Both the position numbers and the translations under genes were made by a program. Below, in pieces: positions 36,146 through 43,749 of a DNA stretch of 64,000 bases. This DNA comes from CATQHD01 sp965243165. GTDB taxonomy: Bacteria; Actinomycetota; Acidimicrobiia; Spongiisociales; Spongiisociaceae. Each line of letters opens with the position of its first letter. Positions within the stretch are counted from its first letter, which is position 1. Under the pieces are notes generated by a model. That model saw nothing but the letters and a program-made list of their open reading frames with translations, was not told where the DNA came from and did no database searches. The DNA is taken from positions 62,001-126,000 of the forward strand of contig OZ251535.1 of assembly GCA_965243165.1 (NCBI GenBank), in the 5' to 3' direction.

Positions 36146-37420
36146 GTGGCCACAACCATAACCTCGATCGAGGCGCGGCAGATTCTTGATTCACGCGGGA
36201 ACCCCACCGTGGAGGCCGAAGTGCGCCTGTCCGGCGGGGCGGCGGGCCGCGCCTCGGTTCCTTCGGGCGCCTCCACCGGCTCGCTCGAGGCCGTGGAGCT
36301 GCGGGACGGCGGTGCTCCCTACCTCGGAAAAGGGGTTGGACAGGCGGTTGCCAACGCCTCAGGCGTGATCGGTCCGGCGCTGGCGGGCCAGGACGCCCTC
36401 GATCAGCAGCTCATCGACCAGATGATGATGGATCTCGACGCCACGCCCAACAAGGGGCGGCTGGGCGCCAACGCGGTGCTGGCTGTGTCGCTGGCGGTTG
36501 CCCGGGCGGCGGCCGCTCAGATCGGCCTGCCGCTGTTCCGTTACCTGGGCGGCCCCGGCGCCCGCCGGCTGCCCGTCCCCATGCTCAACGTGCTCAACGG
36601 AGGGGCGCATGCCGCCAACCCGCTCGACATCCAGGAGTTCATGCTGGTCCCCGCCGGGTTTCCGTCCTTCTCCTCGGCCCTGCGCGCCGGGGTGGAGGTG
36701 TACCAGCGCCTGAAGCAGGTGCTGTCCGACCGCGGCCTTTCCACCAACGTAGGGGACGAAGGAGGGTTCGCCCCTGCCCTGGCGGACAGCCGCGCCGCTC
36801 TGGACTTGCTGGTAGACGCCGTCGAGCGGGCCGGCTACCGGCCCGGCGGCGAGATAGCCCTGGCCCTGGATGCGGCCGCCACCGAGTTCCATCGGGAAGG
36901 CGCCTACCGGCTCGAAGGGCGGCGGCTCGATTCCGGCGGCATGGTCGATTACTACGAACGGCTGGCGGACGACTACCCGATCGTATCCATCGAAGACGGT
37001 ATGGCCGAGGACGATTGGGAGGGCTGGACGGTTCTGACCGAGCGGCTGGGCGGGCGGATCCAGCTGGTCGGGGACGACGTGTTCGTCACCAACGAAATGA
37101 TCCTGCGGCGGGGCATCGAGCAGAAGGCGGCGAACGCCGTCTTGGTGAAGGTCAACCAGATCGGCACCCTTTCGGAGGCCCTGGCCGCCATGGAAACAGC
37201 CCGCCGCGCCGGGTACGGGCGGGTGGTTTCGCACCGATCGGGCGAGACCGAGGACACCTTCATCGCCCATCTGGCGGTGGCCGCCGACACCGGGCAGATC
37301 AAGACCGGAGCGCCCGCCCGCTCGGAGCGCACCGCCAAGTACAACGAGATCCTGCGAATCGAGGAGCGGCTGGGAACCCAAGCCCGCTATCCGGGGTTCG
37401 CACCGTACCGGGGCGGGTGA
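36146..37420 (+). CDS. eno: enolase
   Basis: Glycolytic 2-phosphoglycerate dehydratase, 424 residues. It has IEARQILDSRGNPTVEAEV at the start, SVPSGASTGSLEAVELRDGG, the loop GGAHAANPLDIQEFM (Asp of the usual ADN is replaced by Ala), NVGDEGGFAP, the metal ligand in SIEDGMAEDDW, catalytic Lys in VLVKVNQIGTLSEA and the SHRSGETEDTFIAHLAV signature. GTG 36146 follows GGGGAG. The stop overlaps the divIC start, and the eno-divIC-DUF501 order is conserved in actinobacteria. Confidence 0.96.
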   Translation: MATTITSIEARQILDSRGNPTVEAEVRLSGGAAGRASVPSGASTGSLEAVELRDGGAPYLGKGVGQAVANASGVIGPALAGQDALDQQLIDQMMMDLDATPNKGRLGANAVLAVSLAVARAAAAQIGLPLFRYLGGPGARRLPVPMLNVLNGGAHAANPLDIQEFMLVPAGFPSFSSALRAGVEVYQRLKQVLSDRGLSTNVGDEGGFAPALADSRAALDLLVDAVERAGYRPGGEIALALDAAATEFHREGAYRLEGRRLDSGGMVDYYERLADDYPIVSIEDGMAEDDWEGWTVLTERLGGRIQLVGDDVFVTNEMILRRGIEQKAANAVLVKVNQIGTLSEALAAMETARRAGYGRVVSHRSGETEDTFIAHLAVAADTGQIKTGAPARSERTAKYNEILRIEERLGTQARYPGFAPYRGG

Positions 37421-37815
37421 TGTCCGAGAAGAGCACCCGGCGCGGGGTGGTGATCCCGCTGTTGCTGGTCGCGGCGCTGGCGGTGGTGGCGGCGGACGTG
37501 TTTCCGATCCGCCAGATCATCAGCCAGGGCCGCGATCTGGAGAGGTCGCAGACGCGGCTCGAAGAGATACAGGAGGAGAACCGCCGGTTGGAGCAGGAAA
37601 TACAGGATTTGCAGACCCCGGCCGGGATCGAGCGGATAGCCAGGGCCGACTTCGGTTACGTAAACCCCGGCGAAATCAGCTACGTAGTCGTCGCCCAGGA
37701 GGAAGGGGCCTCACCCGATCAAGCGGCGCGGGCGCGGGGCGCCGATCCGGAATCGGGCGGGTTCCTGCAGGCTTTGTGGGACTACCTGACCGGGCGCGAT
37801 CTGGTCGATGAATGA
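37420..37815 (+). CDS. divIC: septum formation initiator, FtsB/DivIC family
   Basis: A 131-residue bitopic division protein: a short cytoplasmic N-terminus, one membrane helix (VVIPLLLVAALAVVAADVF, about 9-28), a coiled coil (about 38-68, LEEIQEENRRLEQEIQDLQ) and the family end IERIARADFGYVNPGEISYVVV. It partners FtsL/FtsQ at the division site. It overlaps both neighbours by a few bases. Confidence 0.9.
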   Translation: MSEKSTRRGVVIPLLLVAALAVVAADVFPIRQIISQGRDLERSQTRLEEIQEENRRLEQEIQDLQTPAGIERIARADFGYVNPGEISYVVVAQEEGASPDQAARARGADPESGGFLQALWDYLTGRDLVDE

Positions 37816-38329
37816 CCGTCAGAAAGTAGCCGCTCAGATCGGACGGCCTTCGAGAGCCGAGATAGAAACTCGGAGCAGATGCCATCTTTCCCTGCCGGTG
37901 GTGGTGCAGGTGCCGCCGGTGCTGGAGGACGGAACCCCCTTCCCCACCCTGTATTGGCTGACCTGCCCGCTGGCGGTGAAGCGGGTCAGCCGGTTGGAGA
38001 GCGCGGGCGGGGTGAAGGCGATGGAGCGGCGGGCGGCGCGGGCGCCGGAGTTCGGGGCGGCGCTGGAGGCCGCCCACGCCCGCTACGCCGCGCAGCGGGA
38101 GAAAATGACGCCGCCGGAGGCCGAACACCGCCCCGAAGGCGGAGTGGCGGGGGCGGCCCAGGGTGTGAAATGCCTGCATGCCCACTACGCCGACGCTCTG
38201 GCCGGCAACTCCAATCCGGTGGGAGAGCTGGTGGCGCCCTGGGTGGAGCCCCTCGACTGCGAAGTTCCCTGCGTGGTCGACCAAGCCGGCGGGGCGGCCG
38301 CCAACCCGGACTGGACGGAACCCAGATGA
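37808..38329 (+). CDS. DUF501 family protein
   Basis: A 173-residue DUF501 protein. It starts VAAQIGRPSRAEIETRSRCHLSLPVVVQVPP and contains FPTLYWLTCPLAVKRVSRLES and the conserved GVKCLHAHYADALAGNSNPVGE. It follows eno and divIC in most actinobacteria and is of unknown role. It overlaps the divIC stop by 8 bp. Confidence 0.9.
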   Translation: MNDRQKVAAQIGRPSRAEIETRSRCHLSLPVVVQVPPVLEDGTPFPTLYWLTCPLAVKRVSRLESAGGVKAMERRAARAPEFGAALEAAHARYAAQREKMTPPEAEHRPEGGVAGAAQGVKCLHAHYADALAGNSNPVGELVAPWVEPLDCEVPCVVDQAGGAAANPDWTEPR

Positions 38330-38396
38330 TTCGCCTCCGCCCTCCGCCGGGGAACTGTTTCCGCAGGCTTCCGTCCGGTGCGACAATGGAGCCGCC

Positions 38397-38480
38397 GCCC
38401 GGGTGGCGGAACTGGTAGACGCAGCGGACTTAAACTCCGCAGCCCCCAGGGGCGTGTGGGTTCGAATCCCACCCCGGGCA
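38397..38480 (+). tRNA. tRNA-Leu (anticodon TAA)
   Basis: 84 nt, class II. The acceptor stem is GCCCGGG with CCCGGGC and discriminator A. The anticodon arm GCGGA-CTTAAAC-TCCGC gives TAA. A short variable arm (AGCCCCCAGGGGCGT) is followed by the T arm GTGGG-TTCGAAT-CCCAC. The CCA end is not encoded (CCT follows). It decodes UUA/UUG. Confidence 0.95.
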
Positions 38481-38586
38481 CCTCGGAAGGCGGATAGTCC
38501 GAGAGGGAAGGCGGCCGCCATGACGCGGCCTTCAGGTTAGGAGTCATAAGGACCGGTGGGTCTATCGGGGGTGAAAGGAAGGAGGG

Positions 38587-39249
38587 ATGTTCACCGACGC
38601 GAGCCCCACCTACTCGATCGCCGAAGCCGCCCGGCTGATAGGCGCGCCGGCGGCCGCGCTCAGTAGCTGGACGAGGCAAAAATCGACCAAGCCGCTGGTG
38701 AGGCGCTTCCCGGGCAGGCGGGCGCTGTCCTTCCGGTCGCTGGCCGAGGCGTTCGTGGTGTCGGCGGTGAGGAAAGAGGGGGTTCCCATGCAGAGGATCC
38801 GTCCGGCGCTGGTTGAGCTGGCGAAGCAAATCGGGATGGAGCAGGCGCTGGCCTCCAAACGCCTCTACACCGACGGAGCCGAGATACTGTACGACTTCCC
38901 GGGGCGCGGATACGACGGGGAAGCTGTCAACCGTCTGGTGGTGATTCGCAGCGGTCAGCGCATGTTCAGAGAAACGGTGCAGGCCTATCTAAAGCGGATC
39001 GTGTACGGCGGAGCGGGGGGATACGCTTCAGAAATACGGCTGGACAGGGAGGGCGTAGTCATAAACCCCGGCTACGGGTGCGGCCGTCCGACCTTTTCCT
39101 CCTGCGGCGCCCTGGTGGAGTCGGTGCTGCGCCGGCTGGACGGCGGCGACCCGATGGAGGAGCTGGAAGATGATTTCGGCGTCCCGGCCGATACGATAAA
39201 GGGCGTGGCTGCCCACCCGCGTCCTGCGTGGGCTTGCTACAGCTCATAA
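38587..39249 (+). CDS. DUF433 antitoxin-like protein with MerR-type N-terminus, partner missing
   Basis: A 220-residue protein of a recurrent actinobacterial type. The N-terminal MerR-like HTH (YSIAEAARLIGAPAAALSSW) is followed by the conserved VPMQRIRPALVELAKQIGMEQALASKRLYTDGAEILYDF and the DUF433 domain (GVVINPGYGCGRPTFSSCGALVESVLRRLDGGD, ending DFGVPADTIKGVAAH). Such proteins normally sit just upstream of a DUF5615 PIN-like toxin, but none follows. The last residues (HPRPAWACYSS) depart from the family, so the 3' end and the toxin may have been lost to rearrangement. A GGAGGG box abuts the ATG. Confidence 0.82.
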   Translation: MFTDASPTYSIAEAARLIGAPAAALSSWTRQKSTKPLVRRFPGRRALSFRSLAEAFVVSAVRKEGVPMQRIRPALVELAKQIGMEQALASKRLYTDGAEILYDFPGRGYDGEAVNRLVVIRSGQRMFRETVQAYLKRIVYGGAGGYASEIRLDREGVVINPGYGCGRPTFSSCGALVESVLRRLDGGDPMEELEDDFGVPADTIKGVAAHPRPAWACYSS

Positions 39250-39480
39250 GAGATTGTCCTTGTATTTAGAAAACCTAAAGGGTGCCGCTGTTATTGGACG
39301 CCAACAGATCATAGATCGTTTGGAGGAGATAGACAAGTATAGCAAGAGCCCCTCCCCCTTCGTATACGATATATTCCTCCAGCATACGCAGGCGGCAACC
39401 GCGAGCCGGTTAGTTGCTCCGTCAGTTCCGACTGTCATGGACGCCGTCCCTGGGCAGATGGGCCAGCACGCAGGGCGGTG
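39250..39480. other. AT-rich gap with no clear gene
   Basis: The first 180 bp are visibly AT-richer than their surroundings. Short open frames exist on both strands, including a 36-residue hydrophobic one on the minus strand at 39275-39385, but none has a good ribosome-binding site or a recognisable product. It is probably the scar where the DUF433 partner gene was lost. Confidence 0.4.
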
Positions 39481-39586
39481 TCCAAAGGTCAGTCGTCAAT
39501 GGATATATCGAGCTCGAACGAGGTGTTCGGATGAAGGAGCCGTCCCGGGAGGGCCGGTCGAGGGGCGGCGGGCGAGTGGAGCGTCG
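39481..39586 (+). repeat. left direct repeat around the sigma-like gene
   Basis: This 106-bp stretch aligns with 42216-42324 in the same orientation with few differences (shared GTGTTCGGATGAAGGAG, CGTCCCGG, GAGGGCCGGTCGA, GCGGGCGAGTGGAGCGTCG). It contains no gene on its own. Confidence 0.85.
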
Positions 39587-39713
39587 GCGTCGTCGAGGCA
39601 GCGGGCTGGATCAACGGCCGGCAACCGGGGCCGAAGCCGGGCGCTGTGGGTTCCGAATTCCATCCGGCGCTCGAGAACGGGTCGAGCCGTGGGGCCTGCG
39701 GTGCGGACGGCGC

Positions 39714-39719
39714 TAAAAT
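39714..39719 (+). promoter_or_regulatory. -10 box for a leaderless transcript
   Basis: TAAAAT lies 6 bp before the ATG at 39726, which places the expected transcription start on the initiator codon. No ribosome-binding site is visible, and the -35 region is not recognisable. Confidence 0.4.
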
Positions 39720-39725
39720 AGGCCC

Positions 39726-41930
39726 ATGAACGCTGCGGACACCCCCAGCAAATGGGCCGGGCCTGTCACCGCTGCCGACGGGGTCTTGTACGGTCCGGTC
39801 CGGACGGCGGTGACGTGGGGCAGCGCCGGTTGCCCGATAGCGCCCCGCTCCTATCGAGATGTGCACGGCGGCGCCGACGGCCCTGCTGAACTGAAGAAGC
39901 TGGCAGGTACCTCGGATCTGACGATCGCCGATTTGGATCGCGGGTTTTGGGAACGGGTGACGGTGGGGGCGCTGCCGGAGGGATACCGCCAGGCCGTCAG
40001 CCGCAAGCTGGGGAGTTTGGCGGTTCCATTGGCAGCGGTTGCCCTGCCGTCCGGACTGCCTATGGGGTGGGTTGCCCGTCTTCCCCTCCGCACCCGCACC
40101 CGCAACGCGGTCAAGAGGTTTGCCCAAGCTAGAGGAGAGGATCCGCTCGACCGTTCGTTGCTGGTTCAAGATGTCATGGCTTGGCATAGTTTCGGTACGA
40201 GTTCTTTGCTCGACCTGCTCTGCGTGTTGGAGAGCGCCGAGCAGAACGACCGCAGGCCGCCGCCCTTGGACACCGACGAGGCCGAACGACGGTTTCGTCA
40301 GGGGATGTCCCTAGGAGAACTGTGTTTGTATGAATTGGCCGGATGGGGCTTGTCCGAGACCGACGCGGTGACGCTCGGGGATCTCCTGTCGATATTGAAG
40401 AACCAGAACATCGAGTTGCGCGAGCTGAGCAACTTCACCGGGCTGTTCCTCTGGGATCTGGCAGAACCTGCTCTCCACCCCTATCAGGCAATAGACCGAT
40501 GGGTTTCTCGGCTGCCCGAACGAGAACGCCTCATCTTCACGGACCGCCGGGCCGCCTCTCCCCGACCTCGCCGCACCCTGCAGGAGTTGGGAGACGAGCT
40601 GGGCATCACCCGCGAGCGGGTTCGCCAACTGGACAAATTGTTGTTCAAACAGTTGCGCGCCTACGCCGCTTCGGTTTCCGGCCGTTCGATAAGCTGGCGG
40701 ATCGGCACCATACGCCGAACAGCGGGAGTCGCCGTTCCGGCCGCTCGGGTGGAGGAGCTGTTGGTGCCTCCTCCGAACAGCACCGACTATTCGGCCCTCC
40801 TGCTGCAGTTGGCCGGTCCTTACATCGAGTCGCAGGGCTGGTTAGTCCTTCAGTCTGAGCTCGCCGCCGACCCCACTCCGTCGGTACTCAATATGACCGA
40901 CGAGTTCGGAGTAATCGACATGAACGCCGCGGGCAAGTCTCTTCGACATTGGGGTTTGCCCGATGATCTTCATACGGAGTGGATGCTCAGCAGAGGTTCT
41001 GTTCGCAAGTTCGGCAGCCAGCTCGTGCGGTGGAATAGGTCCACGGAGGAGAAACTGTCTTTCGCTCTCAAAGAAATTGGCAGACCTGCATCAGCTGAGC
41101 GAATACTGGAGTACATAGGACTAGATTTGGGCGTTCGCACCGTCAAGAACGCAATAAGCACCGACGACCGCTTCATACGGGCAGACCGAACGAAGTTCGC
41201 ACTCACATCTTGGGGCCTTCCCGAGTACAAGGGTGTCGCACATTCAATCCACGATCTTCTGGAGCAATCCGGCCCCCTGGAGATCGAGGAAATAGCCGCG
41301 CGGCTGGAAGCCGACTTCGGCATCAGTAGAACTACTACAGAACAGTATTGCGGTCAATTGCCCGCTTTCATAGTAGAAACCGGACGGGTTCGGCTTCGCC
41401 GGGAGGATGAGCTCTACACATATAGAGGTGTTGCCGTTAGGAACGCAAAGGGGATTTTCGCACTCAAAGAAGAGCGGGTCGGGCTACTTCTAAGAGTGGA
41501 TCAAGAAGTGTTGAGGGGAAGCGGCCGACCTTTCAGCAAGGCGGCTTCGCAGATTTTGAAATTACTCCCCAAAGATCGTTTGATATTTCACGGCCCTAAA
41601 GACCTTTCTCTCGTCGTTGGGTTTCCCGATCTTTCCATCAGCGGCCCGGCGCTAGGTTCTATCAGAGCACTCGCCGACGCCGCCGGGGCCCGGCTAGGAG
41701 ACTGTCTCCTCCTTGTTCTCGACCGGACCTCACTGTCAGTCGAAGCCGCCGCCACAGCAGCCGAAGACCATGATCCGGGCTGGCCTCTGGTATCGCGGCT
41801 CACCGGCATCGACCCCGAATCGGGACTGGAAGGCTTGGCCGCCGCCCTCCAATGCGACCCCGCTGAAGTGGAGCCGGTGTTGCGCAAACGAGGCGACGAC
41901 GCAGTAGCCGATGCCCTGCCCCTCGCCTGA
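39726..41930 (+). CDS. large sigma-region-4/winged-helix DNA-binding protein, unknown role
   Basis: A 734-residue protein without membrane segments. Near 215-250 a helical stretch (TLGDLLSILKNQNIELRELSNFTGLFLWDL) resembles the RNA polymerase alpha-CTD or helix-hairpin-helix. At about 285-320 a sigma70 region-4-like HTH is clear (LQELGDELGITRERVRQLDKL). Several winged-helix-like repeats follow between 390 and 600 (FALKEIGRPASAERILEYIG; SIHDLLEQSGPLEIEEIAARLE; GRPFSKAASQILKLLPKDR). Similar sigma-like HTH proteins occur in accessory islands, but I know no assigned function. It is flanked by direct repeats of about 106 bp and convergent with a DUF2283 remnant. GC content drops in the second half. 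Confidence 0.7.
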   Translation: MNAADTPSKWAGPVTAADGVLYGPVRTAVTWGSAGCPIAPRSYRDVHGGADGPAELKKLAGTSDLTIADLDRGFWERVTVGALPEGYRQAVSRKLGSLAVPLAAVALPSGLPMGWVARLPLRTRTRNAVKRFAQARGEDPLDRSLLVQDVMAWHSFGTSSLLDLLCVLESAEQNDRRPPPLDTDEAERRFRQGMSLGELCLYELAGWGLSETDAVTLGDLLSILKNQNIELRELSNFTGLFLWDLAEPALHPYQAIDRWVSRLPERERLIFTDRRAASPRPRRTLQELGDELGITRERVRQLDKLLFKQLRAYAASVSGRSISWRIGTIRRTAGVAVPAARVEELLVPPPNSTDYSALLLQLAGPYIESQGWLVLQSELAADPTPSVLNMTDEFGVIDMNAAGKSLRHWGLPDDLHTEWMLSRGSVRKFGSQLVRWNRSTEEKLSFALKEIGRPASAERILEYIGLDLGVRTVKNAISTDDRFIRADRTKFALTSWGLPEYKGVAHSIHDLLEQSGPLEIEEIAARLEADFGISRTTTEQYCGQLPAFIVETGRVRLRREDELYTYRGVAVRNAKGIFALKEERVGLLLRVDQEVLRGSGRPFSKAASQILKLLPKDRLIFHGPKDLSLVVGFPDLSISGPALGSIRALADAAGARLGDCLLLVLDRTSLSVEAAATAAEDHDPGWPLVSRLTGIDPESGLEGLAAALQCDPAEVEPVLRKRGDDAVADALPLA

Positions 41931-41961
41931 CCCGACGGGCGCGACGACCAATCAGCCTGCT

Positions 41962-42114
41962 TCAGCAGAATGAATAGGAAGCCTTCGGTCTCCAGGAAAC
42001 CTCAGATAGATCTAGGCTTGGAGGCAGGGTTTCCATGTCGAATCCGACTTTTTTGCCGTTGGCGTCAATACCTATAATTACACTGTCATTGACCACCGAA
42101 GCGGCTCTACACAT
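41962..42114 (-). pseudogene. decayed DUF2283 gene copy
   Basis: Minus-strand frame of 50 codons with VVNDSVIIGIDANGKKVGFDMETLPPSLDLS, the central and C-terminal part of DUF2283. The first 25 or so residues of the family are missing. Near the end the reading frame has slipped relative to 16228-16443, although the DNA still matches (TTCTGCTGAAGCAGG, TGATTGGTCGTCGCG), which shows decay. The DNA match continues into the end of the sigma-like gene. Confidence 0.7.
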
Positions 42115-42215
42115 TGGAGAGGGGAGGAGAGGTTTGTCGGCTCTACACGTGAGCGCCTTCCAGCCACCTATTCGGACCTGCCCGTCCTCTACTCCCCCCT
42201 CATCTCCGAAGAGCC

Positions 42216-42324
42216 TCCAAAGGCCAGCCGTCAATGGATAATATCGATCTTGAATTAAGGTGTTCGGATGAAGGAGTCGTCCCGGGGAGGGCCGGTCGAA
42301 GGGCAGCGGGCGAGTGGAGCGTCG
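42216..42324 (+). repeat. right direct repeat around the sigma-like gene
   Basis: Counterpart of 39481-39586, same orientation. Its right end abuts, without a gap, a fragment that matches the 3' end of the enoyl-CoA hydratase gene, so GTCG/CC (42324/42325) is a recombination junction. Confidence 0.85.
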
Positions 42325-42407
42325 CCAAAGAAGCCGTCCACGGCCGTCCGCCAGAAACGCCCGCCCCGCTACGGCCAACCATAAGCGCAACCCCGCCCAC
42401 GAACTCG
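42325..42407 (+). pseudogene. 3'-end fragment of an enoyl-CoA hydratase-type gene
   Basis: Aligns with 58909-58990: the last codons (CCAAAGAAGCCGTCC, AAACGCCCGCCCCGCTACGG), the stop region CCATAAG and 20 bp beyond (CCGCCCACGAACTCG). A frameshift disrupts the reading frame. It has no start and no 5' part. Confidence 0.75.
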
Positions 42408-42427
42408 AGCCCGCGGCACCCGGCAGA

Positions 42428-42500
42428 GGGATCCCCGGCGTGGGACGCCGCACAAGGATCAGAGAACCGGGCGGAAACCTCTTCGGCCTGATTGAACCTG
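42428..42500 (+). pseudogene. 3'-end fragment of a VOC-family gene
   Basis: Encodes GIPGVGRRTRIREPGGNLFG and then LIEP, matching the C-terminus of the VOC protein at 16573-16935 at both DNA and protein level. There is no upstream coding part. It lies directly after the hydratase fragment. Confidence 0.75.
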
Positions 42501-42526
42501 CGCGCCATGAACGAGGTTGATCGAGG

Positions 42527-42820
42527 CTAACCCTTCAGATATACGATGGCATTCTGAAGATGATCCTCCCCGTTCTTGAACCGACCCAGTCCAGTGTTGC
42601 AACTCTCGCACAGCAAGCCCCGAGGTTGTCCGGTCTCTTGGTTGTGATCAACCACTATTTTGACGTTGACTTCGGCAATGCTTATCTTTTCACAAATTGG
42701 ACATTTCCATGATTCGCCCTTCCCCGGGGCATTCTCATTATAGTATTCATCGCGAATTTCCTTACTCATCTTTGTGCCGCTGTCTCTACCAAAACAATGT
42801 TTACAACGCGGGCGACGCAC
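42527..42820 (-). CDS. HNH nuclease, recombination endonuclease VII family
   Basis: A 97-residue small nuclease. The zinc-finger/HNH core is complete: WKCPICEKISIAE, VVDHNQETGQPRGLLCESCNTGLGRFKNGEDHLQNAIVYL, with CxxC pairs and the DH-N-N catalytic residues. An extra CKHC pair lies in the first ten residues if GTG 42820 is used; ATG 42769 (SKEIRDEYYNE) is an alternative start. Phage T4 endonuclease VII relatives resolve branched DNA. Its composition is AT-rich against a GC-rich background, so it is probably phage- or element-derived. Confidence 0.82.
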   Translation of the reverse strand: MRRPRCKHCFGRDSGTKMSKEIRDEYYNENAPGKGESWKCPICEKISIAEVNVKIVVDHNQETGQPRGLLCESCNTGLGRFKNGEDHLQNAIVYLKG

Positions 42821-42940
42821 ACGAACAACCTGGTCAGTCCCCTATCCGCTCGTCCTCCGAAGGCGGAGAGCAAGAATCTCGGCGGGCAACGCCGGGCCGG
42901 GCTGACAGAACGGAGGCGGCTCGGCGGCGGGCGGTCAGGG

Positions 42941-43660
42941 TTACAGGCGGGAAGCCCGGACCTGCGCTTCGGCCATGTGCAGGGAGGCGATCACCGGATC
43001 GATGCAGAAGGCGTCGATCAGATGTGAGATCTCCCCGATCATGCCCCCCCAGATGGTGCAACCGAAGAGGATCGCCTCCACCGGTTCCTGATCGAGCATG
43101 GCCTGGGCCGCCAAGACGCCCTCTTGGTGCAGCTGGCGGCGGAAGCGTTCTTCTACCAGCTCGGCGGTGACGGTGACGTCTCCGATGAGGGAATCTTCCC
43201 CCTCGACATGCATGGGTACGAAGCCCATGGCCCCGGCGGTGTCCGCAAGACCGTAGGCCCGGAGGTTGCGGCGCACCCAGTTGGCGGTCGTCCACCGCTC
43301 GTGCTCGTCGGGGAACAGCATTCCGAGGTTTGCGCCCCGGGCGGCCGCCAGCGCCGCCGCCGTCTGCAGCGGGCCGATCACCGGGATGGCGGCGCTTCTC
43401 TGGGCTTCCATCAACGCCGGATCCGAGCAGCATCCGATTATGGCCGCGTCGGCGCCCTCGCTCTCGGCCTGCAGCACCGCGCCGATCAGCTCGTTCATGT
43501 AGAGGGGGACGGGGGAAAGCATGGGCCCGGCCAGCTCGGGCGGGAGATCCAGATGGCGCACCTCGACCGACACCCCGCCCCCGGAGTGTTTCTCGAGTAC
43601 GGACAAAGTGCGGGGAGCATGCAGGCTGCTCCCGATGGGCTCTATGTAGATGATCTTCAT
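42941..43660 (-). CDS. Asp/Glu/hydantoin racemase family protein
   Basis: A 239-residue cofactor-independent racemase fold. The two catalytic cysteines expected for the family are visible in IGCCSDPAL (Cys77 or Cys78) and LFGCTIWGG (Cys201). The N-terminus KIIYIEPIGSS and EGADAAIIGCC are typical of the hydantoin racemase/arylmalonate decarboxylase group. It is divergent from the SDR-transporter-hydantoinase genes, and its role is probably to interconvert D- and L-forms of the compound that cluster degrades. Confidence 0.82.
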   Translation of the reverse strand: MKIIYIEPIGSSLHAPRTLSVLEKHSGGGVSVEVRHLDLPPELAGPMLSPVPLYMNELIGAVLQAESEGADAAIIGCCSDPALMEAQRSAAIPVIGPLQTAAALAAARGANLGMLFPDEHERWTTANWVRRNLRAYGLADTAGAMGFVPMHVEGEDSLIGDVTVTAELVEERFRRQLHQEGVLAAQAMLDQEPVEAILFGCTIWGGMIGEISHLIDAFCIDPVIASLHMAEAQVRASRL

Positions 43661-43749
43661 CTGCGGCCTCCTCGAGCCTTGCCCCGGCCCCGTCCGGCGA
43701 GGCGCCGCCCAGTGTAACCTGCCGCCGGAAACGGTTGCCGGGAGGGGCT

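Noticed and set aside
39275..39385. 36-aa minus-strand hydrophobic frame (EEYIVYEGGGALAILVYLL)
   Set aside because: No ribosome-binding site, no neighbour relation and very short; kept only as part of the scar description.
42301..42520. 68-codon frame containing the VOC-like C-terminus read as a gene
   Set aside because: Its 5' part is repeat and crotonase-fragment DNA in a shifted frame; it is a composite of fragments.
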